A model generated the notes under the pieces. The model had not been told where the DNA came from. It did not search any database and saw only the letters and a list, made by a program, of their open reading frames with translations. This document shows positions 16,663 to 26,835 of a stretch of 35,126 bases of DNA, in pieces. The DNA lies in the NCBI GenBank assembly GCA_012032475.1, contig JAAUSY010000025.1:1-35126 (forward strand), in the 5' to 3' direction. The DNA is from Chloroflexaceae bacterium (lineage in GTDB: Bacteria; Chloroflexota; Chloroflexia; Chloroflexales; Chloroflexaceae). Made by a program: the position numbers and the translations under genes. How positions within the stretch are numbered: the stretch's first letter is position 1; each line of letters starts with the position of its first letter.

Positions 16663-18813
16663 CGGGGAAAACCGCCGTGAAGACCGACCCCTTGCCATAT
16701 TCGCTCTGAACGAACACCTCTCCGCCCATCATCTGGCAGAGCCGCCGCGTGATAGCCAGACCCAGTCCCGTACCGCCATACCTCCGCGTCGTTGAAGAGT
16801 CAACCTGCGTGAAGGGGTCGAAGAGCCGGGTCATCTGCTCCGGGGTCATCCCGATGCCGGTATCGCTCACGCGGAAGACTACGAGCGGCGCATCCGGTGC
16901 AAACGACGGGAACTGGGGCAGGCTGCCGTTGGGGAGTTTGCTTGCCCCCGAACCGTCGTCGTGACCGGTCGGGCTGCCCACCAGCAGTTCGCTCCCCAGG
17001 GTGGCCGGCTTCACATGGGACACCTCCAGGGTGATGGTGCCATGCTCCGTAAACTTGCAGGCATTCGACAGGAGATTCAAGAGCACCTGGCGCATCCTGG
17101 TCGGGTCTGCCTGCATCGTGCCAATATCCGGAGCGCAATGCACCTGGAGCGTATTCTGATTGGTCTGCGGCAGCGTCGAAACCGTCGCCACGACATCGGC
17201 AACGAACCCGGCCACATCGAGCGCTTCGGTATACATCTGCATCTTGCCCGCCTCAATCTTGGACAGGTCCAGGATATCGTTGATGAGCGACAGCAGATGC
17301 TTGCTGGACGCCTGGATTTTCTGCAAGTCGGGAATGAAGGTTTCGTGGGCCGTGCCGAGGTCGCTCACCTCCTCCTCAAGCATCTCACTATAGCCAATGA
17401 TAGCATTGAGCGGCGTGCGCAGTTCGTGCGACATATTGGCGAGAAAAGCACTCTTGGCGCGGCTCGCTTCTTCGGCGGCTTCCCGCGCCACGGTGAGTTC
17501 GAGTTCGGCCCGCTTCCGTTCAACAATCTCGGCCTGAAGCCGGGCGTTGGTTTGCGTCAGCTCAGAAGTTCGCGCCGCAACCTGCTCTTCCAGACTCCCC
17601 TGATACTCCCGCAGCGCTTCCTGCGCCTGCCGCAGTTCCACGACCTTCCTCTCCATCCCCTCATACAGCAGACGCAGTTCGCCGGTCATCTGGTTAAAGG
17701 CCAGCGCCAGCAACCCCACCTCGTCTTCCGTCAGCACCGGAGCGGTGTGGTTCAGGTCTCCGCTGGCAACCTGGATAGCCGCGTCAGCTACCAGCAGGAT
17801 AGGGCGGGCTATCTGGCGGGCCAGCCAGTAGACCCCCCCGGCCAGCACCAGCACCAGCACCGACCCGATGAACAGGATGTTCCACGCCAGGGAGCGGGCT
17901 GGGGTCAGGGCTTCATACTGGCTCACCTCAACCATCAGTGCGAGATGGTACTTATCCAGCCAGCGATACACGCCAATGACCGGCTCACCGGCATAGTTCG
18001 GGTAGAGCGCCTGACCGTTGTTCCCCCGCAGCGCGGCGTCAATCCCCACCGTGTGTACCCCCCGCGACAACTCCCCCCTCCCATATTCCTCACCAGAGAC
18101 GAACACATTCAGCGGTCAACCAGGTAGGTTTCGCCGGTCAACCCCAATCCCGTCCGCTCCCCAATAATCTGGTCCATCCGGTCCAGGTCGAGATGGGCCG
18201 CGACCACCCCCGGCGGTTCCCACCTGCTCCCGCTGGCCTCCCCTTCGGCCTCCCCGCTGGTCTCCTCCATGATACCAACGAGCGGTGTCGCAATGGTCAT
18301 CGTGGGCTTGAGCGTGGTGGGCGAGGCATAGATCGGCTGAACAAAGGTGCTCTGACGTCCCTGAACATAGTAGATATCCTTCACATGGTAGGTGCCCTCA
18401 CTGGCAGGGTGCGAGGAGATGATGACCTTCCCGCCCGTGCTGGAAAGAATGAAAACCTCCTGCAAGTCCGAACTGCTAAACAGCAGGTTCAGGTAGTCGC
18501 GCAGCTCAGGGTAGGCCGCCTGATATCGCGCATCGGTCTCGTTGCCGCTCATCAGCACGTGGGCCGCTTCGCGCACCGCGGGGAGCTGCGAGAAGAAGAC
18601 CACCCGCTGGCGCTGCTCGTCAATCCAGCGCTCCAGTTCATATTCCTTGAGCGTTGCGACGGCGTTCAGCCGATTGAACACCGAGTGTTCGAGCGCGTGC
18701 GATGCCCGCCGATAGGCAATGTACCCGGTCAGTCCCACCGTCAGGAACGACAGGAACAGAATGTAGCTCACCAGGCGAGCCATCAGGCTTTTGTTCCACA
18801 ACCTCAGCCGCAT
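16628..18813 (-). CDS. membrane sensor histidine kinase (frameshifted)
   Basis: Two frames, 18813-18109 and 18106-16628, make one protein of about 728 aa. The first has a transmembrane helix (residues about 12-32) and an extracellular Cache-like sensor domain ending GETYLVDR. The second continues with the end of that domain, a second transmembrane helix, HAMP, a coiled coil, HisKA ([14 protein letters not shown], His as phosphoacceptor) and HATPase_c (N-box [27 protein letters not shown]). A base appears to be missing at about 18111; adding one C gives TYLVDRLNVFVSG in a single frame. A 35-residue Gly/Ser/Pro insert lies between the N-box and G1 box. No response-regulator gene is adjacent. 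The 3' end overlaps the convergent beta-helix gene by 35 bases. Confidence 0.88.
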
Positions 18814-18850
18814 CGAAACATCCGGTCTTGCCTCATCAAGGGTCCACGCA

Positions 18851-20067
18851 TCAGGGGTCCATTTGTTTGTAGAACACCGGCTCTCCTGCTCGAATCTTGA
18901 GAATGACGATACTCCGGGAGGGGTCGCCCGTCCCGTGATACGCCATACTGCCGGTCACCCCCGCATAGCGGGTCGTGCGCGACAGGCCATACCGTATGGA
19001 CTCCGGGTCGGTCTTCCCGGCCGTCTGGATGGCCTGAAAGAGCAGGCCAAACGCATCATAGGTCAGCGCGGCGTTCTGGGACGTAGGGACATACCCGTAC
19101 GTGCGGCGGTAGGCCTCGATGAACGCCTGCGCTGGTTCGCTGGTAATGTCCGGCGACCAGTGCGTGCTGTAGTAGGCCCCATCCAGTTCACGCCATTCAA
19201 CGGGGGCAAAACTGCTCCAGGCATCTCCCCCGACCAGCGTGGCGGTGATAGCCATCTGGCGGGCCTGCCGAACCTGGGAAAGCACTTCGGTCGTGTAGTT
19301 GGGCAAAAAGAGTACCTCCGGGGCACACTCCTGGATAACAGCAAGTTGACGGCTCCAATCCTGCTCATCCGTCGTATACGATTCGAACGCCACCACCTGC
19401 CCCCCATCGGCCTCGAATTGCTGCTGAAAGAACTCCGCCAGGTCGCGGTTGTAGGCGCTCGCCACATCGTAGAGCACGGCGGCCCGGCGGGCCTCCAGGT
19501 CGTGGGAGACAAACCGGGCGATGGCCTGACCCTGAAACGAATCCACAAACGCCACCCGAAAGACATAGCGCTTGCCCTGGGTGGTCGCGGGGTTGGTTGA
19601 AGACGGGCTAATCAGGGGGATGCCCTCGCTTTCGGCCACCGCCGCCACGGGGATGGCAATCCGGCTGAGCGGGGCCCCACCAGCGCTACCACCCGGTCCT
19701 GGACGATGAGCTTGCGAGCGGCTTCAACCGCAATCTGCGGGGTGTCGTGGTCATCCTCAATATGCAGCACGACGCGGTAGGAACGCCCCTGAACGACCAA
19801 CCCGCCCTGGTCGTTCACCTGCTGCACTGCCAGCGATGCCCCATTCACCAGTGGGAAACCCCCACTTTCGGCAAGTTCGCCACTGAGCGGAGCCAGCACC
19901 CCGATGTGGATTTCAGGCTCCGGGGCCAGGGGGGGAGGTTCGTGCAGGGTACACGCGGTCAGGATACCTGCGAGGACCCCGACCAACCCGGCCAGAAGCC
20001 CGGTACCTCCCCATACCCATCGTTGAGGCAGCACAGCCATCTTCTTCATATCACCATCTTGCATCAC
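18851..20067 (-). CDS. Leu/Ile/Val-type binding lipoprotein (frameshifted)
   Basis: This is a periplasmic-binding-protein fold of the Peripla_BP_6 class, about 405 aa. The lipoprotein signal ends LTAC (Cys39 from GTG 20067; the start may be ATG 20049). The domain begins IHIGVLAPLSGELAESG and contains LIVQDRVVALVG, IPLISPSSTNPATTQG, YVFRVAFVDSFQGQAIARFV and NAALTYDAFGLLFQAIQTAG. A frame break near 19672 is explained by one missing G: adding it gives VGAPLSRIAIPVAAVAESEG, which joins the two frames smoothly. There are no ABC permease or ATPase genes nearby. The gene is flanked by the PfkB kinase gene and, 37 bases downstream, the histidine kinase, so it probably supplies ligand information to that kinase. 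Confidence 0.85.
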
Positions 20068-20084
20068 CGGTATCTATAACTCTA

Positions 20085-21074
20085 TCATCCATCGAACTCA
20101 CCCGTGACTGGCATCACCCCCGCGGTTCTCATCAAGGCGTCAATCTGGTCGGGTGTCGGCAGGGCCGGAATAGCTCCGCGCTTCGTCGTGGTCAGCGCCC
20201 CGGCGGCGTTGGCATATCGGAGTGCCTGCTCCAACGCGACCCGGTCGGCCCATAGGTCGGGGTTCTGCGCCAGTTGGGTCAGCAGCGCTGCAACCCACCC
20301 ATCACCGGCCCCGGTCGTATCCACGCACTGGACCGAGAAGCCATCAACATGGCCGCTCCCGGAGGCTGCCACATAGGAGCACCCGCCGGAGCCGCGGGTG
20401 ATCGAGAGCAACCGCATATCCGCGTGCCAGAGGCGTTCGGCCCCGCGCAGCACTTCGGTTTCTCCGGTGAGAAAGGTCAGTTCGTCCTCGCTTACCTTGG
20501 CATAATGTGCGCCGGGCATCGTCTCAAGGATGGTCGTTCGGGCGGTTGCTTCGTCGGGCCACAGCGGGAGGCGCAGGTTCGGGTCATAGGAAATCAGGCA
20601 ACCGTGCTGGCGAGCAAGGTCAATGGCCCGCAGAGTGGCCGAGCGAGAAGGCTCGGTGATGAGGCTGATGGAGCCGTGGTGCAGAATGGTCGCCCCCGCA
20701 ATCACCGCCGCATCCACTTCGTCCGGTGCATAGAGCATATCGGCGCTGGGATGCCGGTAGAAGACAAAATCACGTTCTCCGTGCTCCATCAATGCAACAA
20801 AGGCCAGCGCCGTGCGAGCCTCGCCGGTGAACCGGATGCCCTGAATGTCCACCCCGTTTTCTTCCAGGGTGCGGGACAGAAAATGCCCCCAGGGGTCATC
20901 TCCGAATTTCCCCAGGAAGCTACCCTTCCCCCCCAGACGCGCCACCCCCACGGCCACATTGGCCGGTGCGCCCCCCGCCGCTGGCGCAAAGGACGGAGCC
21001 TCGGTCAGGGTCACCCCCGCAGCCGTCGCGACCAGGTCAACCAGCATTTCGCCAAGCGCAGCTATTCGGGACAT
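20085..21074 (-). CDS. PfkB-family carbohydrate kinase (fructokinase-like)
   Basis: The 329-aa protein shows the ribokinase fold: GGAPANVAVGVARLGG near the start, YDPNLRLPLWPD, the SEDELTFLTG region, ITRGSGG and the catalytic signature DTTGAGDGWVAALL with the anion hole and base Asp. Such enzymes phosphorylate a sugar such as fructose, 2-keto-3-deoxygluconate or an aminoimidazole sugar. The exact substrate cannot be told from sequence alone, though the closest look is to fructokinases. The frame extends upstream to GTG 21095, but a strong AAGGAGG site (21079-21085) sits inside it, so ATG 21074 is the start. It heads a leftward group with the binding lipoprotein and histidine kinase. Confidence 0.92.
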   Translation of the reverse strand: MSRIAALGEMLVDLVATAAGVTLTEAPSFAPAAGGAPANVAVGVARLGGKGSFLGKFGDDPWGHFLSRTLEENGVDIQGIRFTGEARTALAFVALMEHGERDFVFYRHPSADMLYAPDEVDAAVIAGATILHHGSISLITEPSRSATLRAIDLARQHGCLISYDPNLRLPLWPDEATARTTILETMPGAHYAKVSEDELTFLTGETEVLRGAERLWHADMRLLSITRGSGGCSYVAASGSGHVDGFSVQCVDTTGAGDGWVAALLTQLAQNPDLWADRVALEQALRYANAAGALTTTKRGAIPALPTPDQIDALMRTAGVMPVTGEFDG

Positions 21075-21102
21075 AGAACCTCCTTCCGAAATCACTTTTC
21101 CC

Positions 21103-21114
21103 TATGGTACCATA
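21103..21114 (-). promoter_or_regulatory. 12-bp perfect palindrome upstream of the sugar kinase
   Basis: TATGGTACCATA is a perfect palindrome 29-40 bases before the kinase start. It may be an operator for a sugar-responsive repressor. The same stretch could also contain a weak -10 box. Confidence 0.35.
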
Positions 21115-21174
21115 CCTCGCCACGGCGAAGGCACGGCCCCCGTCGCAGGGCATACGGCCCACCTCCGGAACCGG

Positions 21175-23582
21175 CTAGGGAGAAGCAACCCCCCACAGCG
21201 TCACCATATCCTCGTGCATCACTGCCAGGATGGTCTGCTGCGGGTTGATGAGCACCTCCTCCCCGCCCCCCTCCAGCCGGCGGAGCATCTGCCCGTCGCT
21301 CAGGCGATAGCAAGCCACTCCCTCTGGCTCCCCACTGATGAGCAGGTGGTTGTCGGGCGTGAACGCAAAGGGAACCCCCGTAGCGAGCGCCAGCGTGAGC
21401 ATCGGGGTTTGTTCGCCCAGGCGAAAGACCAGGAGCATTCCATCCGCACGATGCACTCCCAGGAGCGAACCATCGGGGCTGAACCGCAGAGACTCTACCC
21501 CCTCCCCCACCTGCAACGTATCGAACAGGTAGCCGCGCTCGGTCTTGATAATCTGCACCGTGCCGAACTCGTCACCAATGACCAGGAGGCTCCCATCCGG
21601 GTGAAACGCCAGGGCACTGACTGGCCCCGGCTCCGTGAGCGTGAGCGTCTCCATACCGAGGCCGGTTGTTACTCCGTCGCTGCGCTGCAACCGGACGCGG
21701 TCGCTGGCATCCACCCAGGCGACCGCATTGGTGGCAGGGTGGTAGGTTCCCAATCCTCCGCCAGGCTTCTCAGGAGCCTCAAGCGGCCTGAAGCTCCAGC
21801 TTTCCATCTCGACACTGCTGGTCATCACCTCCCACGCTGTTACCGCCATACTCGTCGAATCGTCGTCGTGCCACACCGCTTCCTCCACCACCACCCCCCG
21901 TCCATCGGGGATGAACTGGAGCGTGCGGGGCACCCGCCGTAGCGACTCGTTGGCCGCAACCGTCAGGTGTTGCTTTCGGGTTCCTTCGTCAGTGCTCCAC
22001 AGATGCACCTGCGGCCCGACCCCGGCCACCGCCAGGCTTTGTCCATCGGGGCTGAAGGCCATGCGTGACATATCGGGCATCGAAAGGTCGCGGGTCGAAC
22101 CTTCGGGCAAGTTGACCAGTCGCACCAGGCCGTCCAGCGTGACCAGCGTGGCCGAGAGTGCGTCGGTCGAAAACCGCACCACGCGGCGCTCGTTATCCAC
22201 CGTAAAATTGGTAAACGCCATCTCATCGTCTTCGTAGAGCGTCTTCCCGCTGGCGGCATCAAGCAGGCGGATGCCCGACAGGGTACCTTCTTCGCTGCGG
22301 CGCGGAAAATCAATCAACACGCGCTCGGATTCCCCGAATGTCCCGCTTACCGCCAGATTGCTGAACATGCTATCGTCCGAGACGTTCCAGATATGCAGGC
22401 CATCTTCGGCGGCAATGCGCAGCTGCCGACCATCGCGGCTGAACGCCATCCCCCGCACCTGCACATCCTTCGCAACGGTGGCGCTTGAGCGGGCCAGCTG
22501 GCTCCCGGAAAGGTCCCATACCTGGACACTGGCTCCGGTCGCCGTTGCCAACCACTGCCCATCGGGGCTGAAGGCCGGTGCCCGTCCCTGCAGGTCGCGC
22601 AAGAGCTTGCCATCGCTGCTCTTCCAGAGAATCGTGGATGGTTGCCGCCCAAAACGGTTTTGCACGGTGGCTATCATCTTTCCATCGGGGCTGAACACCG
22701 GAAAGCTCCCCACCAGGGTGGCCCGCTTTGCCCCGTCGGCACTCGTCCAGAGCGTCGTCGTTGCCTGCTCCTCATCGGCCTGATATTGGACCGTGGCTAT
22801 CGTCTGCCCATCGGGGCTGAATACCGCGTCAATCCCATTGAGCACCGCCAGGAGGGAGCGGTCGGCGCTTCGTAGCAAGAGCGTCTCCGGCTGCCCCACC
22901 AGATGCCCGCGGGTGACGGCGATGAACTGCGCGTCTGGACTGAAGCGTATGCCCTCCACGTGCCCCTCCAGCGGGTCAAACCGCAGTGGTTCGAGCGCGG
23001 GGAGGGTGAACCAGGCAATCCCCGCCGAGGTCGCTACGGCCAGCAGGTTGTTCCCCGGCACCAGGGCCGCCTGCATCGCCCGCCCGTAGCCAATCCGGCG
23101 CATCGGGTGCAGGTGGCTGAGCGAGGCTTCGTTTATTGATTGCTGCGGAAGCTCCGGGAGCGCGGTGGGCGACGCAAAGGAAAGCGCAAGGGGGGTAACG
23201 GTCGGGTTTCGGATTCCTGGGTTGCCACCCTGACCTTGCGCTGGGGTGGTTCGGTCGGTCAGTGCTGCATCCGCAGGGTCCTCCCCTGCCCGCACCGACC
23301 CCGTGACCGTCGGCTCAACCACGGTGGGGAGCGCTCTGGTCGGGGGCAGGGTCGCGGTCGGGGGGCCGGGGTGTGGGGCACCACGGTGGGGAACGCCAGC
23401 GTCGGAGTTGGCTCGCGGTCCAGAACCGCCGCCGCGGTTCTGGTGGCAATGATGCTGATGCCCCTGGGGCGCTCGGTACAACCAGCGACCACAATGGCCG
23501 TGACCATGAGCGCCACCCCCGCGAGCGCCCAGAGCGCCACGCGGCACCCACCATGTATGCAACGTATCACCTGACCTGTCAT
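21175..23582 (-). CDS. WD40-type beta-propeller lipoprotein (frameshifted near its start)
   Basis: From ATG 23582 the start is a lipoprotein signal ending VVAGC. A Pro/Thr stalk follows, then at least ten propeller blades with FSPDGQ/FHPDGS motifs. The whole is about 800 aa. The first 74 codons are in a different frame from the rest; one C missing in a six-C run (G6 on the plus strand, 23360-23365) explains this, giving TPAPPTATLPPTRA across the join. Blade motifs are spread over about 600 residues, enough for two propellers. The domain would lie outside the membrane and presumably mediates protein contacts. A TATAAT box lies seven bases before the ATG, so the transcript may be leaderless. 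No enzyme motif was seen. Confidence 0.8.
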
Positions 23583-23589
23583 CCCCAAT

Positions 23590-23595
23590 ATTATA
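23590..23595 (-). promoter_or_regulatory. TATAAT box of the WD40 lipoprotein gene
   Basis: A perfect -10 hexamer on the minus strand is followed by seven bases and then ATG 23582. The predicted transcription start coincides with the start codon. The -35 position (23613-23618) is a weak match. Confidence 0.45.
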
Positions 23596-23676
23596 CTGCA
23601 CCCGCGCCAGGATAGCCACCATGGGAAGGCCCAAAGGTGGCGGGGGAGGACAGGCAGTCTTGAGCGTGGCAATTAG

Positions 23677-23739
23677 CGAGAGACGAGTGACGAGGGTGGT
23701 CATGTTCACTCCGGATGCGGTGAGGCCACTCGTCTCTCG
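23677..23739 (-). terminator. 13-bp inverted repeat downstream of nadB
   Basis: CGAGAGACGAGTG at 23677-23689 pairs perfectly with CACTCGTCTCTCG at 23727-23739, with 37 bases between. It lies just after the nadB stop. There is no T-run, so termination is only suggested. Confidence 0.35.
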
Positions 23740-23760
23740 TCGCGGGGAGCCTGCCAGGCT

Positions 23761-25589
23761 TCAGGGGACCGGGTAGGCTTCAGCCAGCGGGCCGTTCCTG
23801 AGTTGCGGCACCGGCAGCAGGCACCAGTCGCCCCAGACCGGAAGTTGGTGGTCCACCGGATACGGATAGTCGGTTGCTGGCTGCGGATGGTCCATCTCCG
23901 TCACGGTTGCCACCGGGTAGGGTCTGGTGCCCCGTCTGGAGACCAGGTGAACTTGCCAGGCTTCGTCTGTCTGGGGGAAGTCCACCCGTCGGTGCGCCCC
24001 GCGGCTCTCTTCGCGGGCCAGGCTGTGCGCCACAATGAGCCGGGCAACCAGGGCCGCATTGGCCGCCGTGATGGTCTCCGGGTCGGGCGCAAACCCCTGC
24101 ATCGGGAAGGCTTCGAGACGGCGCAGCGCCTCAAGAAGCCGGTCGGCCGAGCGCAGTGGGCCAGCACCGGTGCTCATGATGGCCGCCAGCGATGAGCGCC
24201 AGCCGGGCGGGGCAACCGGCGGCGTATGGTAGGTGAGGTGGGGCACCGGCAGCGGGGGCAGCGACGGGTACAGACAGGCAGCGTATTCCACCCCGGTTGC
24301 CTGCCATGCGGCCTTTCCCTTTCCGTCTCCCGTCCACTGCTCAAGCGCGGCATCGGCACACCGCCTGCCGAAAACCAGGCACTCCAGCAGCGAGTTGCTT
24401 GCCAGGCGGTTGGCTCCGTGTACCCCGGTGCAGGCGCATTCTCCCGCGGCATACAACCCCGCCAGGCTGGTTGCCCCGTTGATATCCGTCCGTATCCCCC
24501 CCATGAGGTAGTGCGCGGCAGGAGCAACGGGAATGGGGTCCGTCGCGGGGTCTATGCCCTCGGCCAGGCAGCGCGTGCAGATGGTGGGGAAGCGCAGCTT
24601 GAGATAGGCCGCCGGGTGGTGGGTGAGGTCCAGCAGCACGTGGTTCGTCCCTTCGCGGCGCATGGCATCGTAGATACCGCGGGTCACCACGTCGCGGGGG
24701 GCCAGTTCGGCCCGCGGGTCATACGCGGGCATAAAGCGCGTGCCGCCGGGTGTGCGCAGGGTTGCCCCCTCGCCCCGCGTGGCCTCGCTAATGAGAAAGC
24801 CCTGCCCCTCCCTGGTGTGCAGGACCGTCGGGTGAAACTGCACAAACTCCATATCGCAGACTTCGGCTCCGGCGCGGTAGGCCAGCGCGATACCCTCACC
24901 CAGCGCTCCCGGCTGGTTGCTGGTTACCCCATACAGTGCCCCGGCTCCCCCTGTTGCCAGAATGGTCGCCGCGGCGTGAACTGATGGAGCTTCCCATGGC
25001 GGTCCATCGCCAGGGCACCGGTGCAGCGTCCGGCCCGGTCGGTCAGGTCAATGGCCTGGTAGTTCTCAAAGATGTGAATGCGGGGGCATGCCGAACGTGA
25101 TGCACCAGGGTGCGGGTCAGGGCCCACCCGGTCGCATCGCCCACGTGCAGGATACGGCGTCGGGAGTGGCTGCCCTCCAACCCCAGAACAAATTGCCCGT
25201 TTTCCCGCTCAAAGGGGACCCCCAGGCTTGCCAGCAGCCGCATCAGTCGGGGCGCTTCCCACGCCAGCACCTCAACGGCAACGCGGTCGGAGAGGCCAGC
25301 CCCGGCGGTCAGGGTGTCTTCAATGTGAAATTCCGGCGAATCCTCCACGTCCAGCGCCGCCGCAACCCCCCCCCTGTGCCCAGGCCGAATTGCTCACCAG
25401 GAGGTCTTCGCGGCTCAGGAGCGTGACCCGTGCTCCCCGCTCTGCCACGTGCAGGGCCGCCATCAGGCCCGTGACGCCGCCGCCAATGACGAGGATATCC
25501 GTTTCATGCTGGCCCGTTCCCTGGGGGAAGGTGACCAGCACCGAGCGTGGCGCATCAACGCCAGTGTCCATACGAACAAACTCCTTCAT
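23761..25589 (-). CDS. nadB: L-aspartate oxidase NadB (frameshifted)
   Basis: NadB oxidises L-aspartate to iminoaspartate with FAD, the first step of de novo NAD synthesis. In order along the protein: FAD-binding VIGGGVTGLMAALHVAERG, SNSAWAQGG, then DSPEFHIEDTLTAGAGL, GSHSRRRILHVGDATGWAL, ILATGGAGALYG, MEFVQFHPTVLH, APAAHYLMGGI and GANRLASNSLLECLVFG, all hallmark segments. Three one-base changes break it: one extra base in the C9 run at 25366-25374, one missing base in the G5 run at about 25080, and one missing base near 24980. Correcting each gives continuous family sequence of about 609 aa including a longer C-terminal region. An AGAAGGA site precedes ATG 25589, and nadA lies 56 bases upstream. 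Confidence 0.9.
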
Positions 25590-25645
25590 GGTTTCCTTCT
25601 GTGCTCTCTGCGCTTTCCAGTCTTCGTTCCAATCAAATCAAAGGC

Positions 25646-26620
25646 TCAGGCCAGTTCCAGCATTCGGTCAATGGCTCCGCGGGCCCGCTCCGCCAGGGAT
25701 GGCGCAACCGTCACAACGTGCTGCATTTCCTGAAGCGAACGCAGCACCTTTTCAACGGTTATCATCTTCATATAGTGGCAAATAGCTGCCTCGCTCACCG
25801 GGTAGAACTTCTTGGCCGGGCTGCCCTGGTGCATCCGGTGCAATACCCCCACCTCGGTCGCCACCACGAATTCCTGGGCTTCGCTCTGGCGGGTGAGCCG
25901 AAGCATGCCCTCGGTTGACAGAATGTGGGTGTGCTTTCTGGCAATGTCGCCACAGGCCAGGTAGTGCAGGCACGAGGAGACGCAGCTACATTCCGGGTGG
26001 ATGACGAACTCGGCACCGGGGTGCGCTGCGCGGGCCCTGGTGATTTCGTCGGGCGTAAGAGCCGCATGCACATGGCATTCGCCGGGCCAGGTGTGCAGCG
26101 GTCGCCCGGTCACCCGATGCACAAAGCTCGCCAGAAACATATCCGGCAAAAACAGGATGTCGCGGTCAGGCGGAATCGCTTCGACCACCCGGACGGCGTT
26201 GCTTGAGGTGCAGCAGTAGTCGCTTTCGGCTTTCACCTCGGCGGTGGTGTTGATATAGGCCACCACCACCGCGCCGGGGTGTTCGGCCTTCCAGGCGCGA
26301 AGCTGCTCCGCCGTTATCGAGGCCGCCAGCGAACACCCGGCCTCCAGGTCGGGTATCAGGACGGTCTTGTTCGGGCACAGGATGGCGGCGGTTTCGGCCA
26401 TAAAATGCACCCCGCAAAACACAATCACCTCGGCATCGGTGCGGGCCGCCTCCTGCGACAGCCCCAGAGAATCCCCCACAAAGTCGGCCATATCCTGTAT
26501 CTCGCCATACTGATAGTTGTGCGCCAGAATCACGGCCCGTCGCTCCTGCTTCCATCGCTGGATCTCCTCAACAAGGTCGGGCGCGGGCATCCGGGTCGCA
26601 CCTGTTCGTCGCTGGTTCAT
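25646..26620 (-). CDS. nadA: quinolinate synthase NadA
   Basis: NadA condenses iminoaspartate (from NadB) with dihydroxyacetone phosphate to quinolinate, using a [4Fe-4S] cluster. The 324-aa protein has ILAHNYQYGEIQDMADFVGDSLGLSQ at the start, FCGVHFMAETAAIL, AGCSLA with cluster Cys96, the TSSNAV loop, FLPDMFLA, HPECSC with the second cluster Cys, and FYPVSEAAICHYMKMIT with the third. The length agrees with the family. A perfect AAGGAGG site lies eight bases before ATG 26620. Three palindromic operator-like sites lie upstream, the first overlapping the likely -10 box, so the nadA-nadB pair is probably under repression by NAD status. Confidence 0.97.
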   Translation of the reverse strand: MNQRRTGATRMPAPDLVEEIQRWKQERRAVILAHNYQYGEIQDMADFVGDSLGLSQEAARTDAEVIVFCGVHFMAETAAILCPNKTVLIPDLEAGCSLAASITAEQLRAWKAEHPGAVVVAYINTTAEVKAESDYCCTSSNAVRVVEAIPPDRDILFLPDMFLASFVHRVTGRPLHTWPGECHVHAALTPDEITRARAAHPGAEFVIHPECSCVSSCLHYLACGDIARKHTHILSTEGMLRLTRQSEAQEFVVATEVGVLHRMHQGSPAKKFYPVSEAAICHYMKMITVEKVLRSLQEMQHVVTVAPSLAERARGAIDRMLELA

Positions 26621-26648
26621 CGTAACCCCCTCCTTACGTAACTTGATA

Positions 26649-26663
26649 GTGTGGATATAACAC
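26649..26663 (-). promoter_or_regulatory. operator-like palindrome 1 upstream of nadA
   Basis: GTGTGGATATAACAC is part of a 19-base palindrome with TAGTGT and ACACTA arms. It overlaps the candidate -10 box (TATATC on the minus strand). Confidence 0.65.
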
Positions 26664-26682
26664 TAAGGCCCGGTCAAATCAA
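26654..26682 (-). promoter_or_regulatory. candidate nadA promoter
   Basis: On the minus strand TTGATT (26677-26682) and TATATC (26654-26659) are 17 bases apart. The -10 box lies within palindrome 1, so a bound regulator would block RNA polymerase. Confidence 0.5.
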
Positions 26683-26698
26683 TACCCCCAGGGAAAAG

Positions 26699-26713
26699 GT
26701 GTCCATATAACAC
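26699..26713 (-). promoter_or_regulatory. operator-like palindrome 2 upstream of nadA
   Basis: GTGTCCATATAACAC has the same GTGT..AT.TAACAC pattern, 50 bases from site 1. Confidence 0.65.
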
Positions 26714-26750
26714 TAACTTTCTGTGAAAAAAAAGGCCGCGGCGCGACTAA

Positions 26751-26765
26751 GTGTACATTTAACAC
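26751..26765 (-). promoter_or_regulatory. operator-like palindrome 3 upstream of nadA
   Basis: GTGTACATTTAACAC is the third copy, 52 bases from site 2. The spacing of about five helical turns puts all three sites on one face of the DNA. Confidence 0.65.
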
Positions 26766-26835
26766 GAAGTATACCCCATGCGGGGGAGGATGTCAAGTGG
26801 GAGGTTTCGATATTCTGGGGGCCTGGGGCCTGGAG

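Noticed and set aside
20274-21248. Plus-strand frame over the sugar kinase
   Set aside because: Antisense to a clear PfkB kinase with intact motifs.
21460-22950. Repeated CATCGGGGCTGAA-like strings every 100-130 bases, CRISPR-like at a glance
   Set aside because: They are codons for the FSPDG motif of WD40 blades; spacers are not unique sequences but coding sequence.
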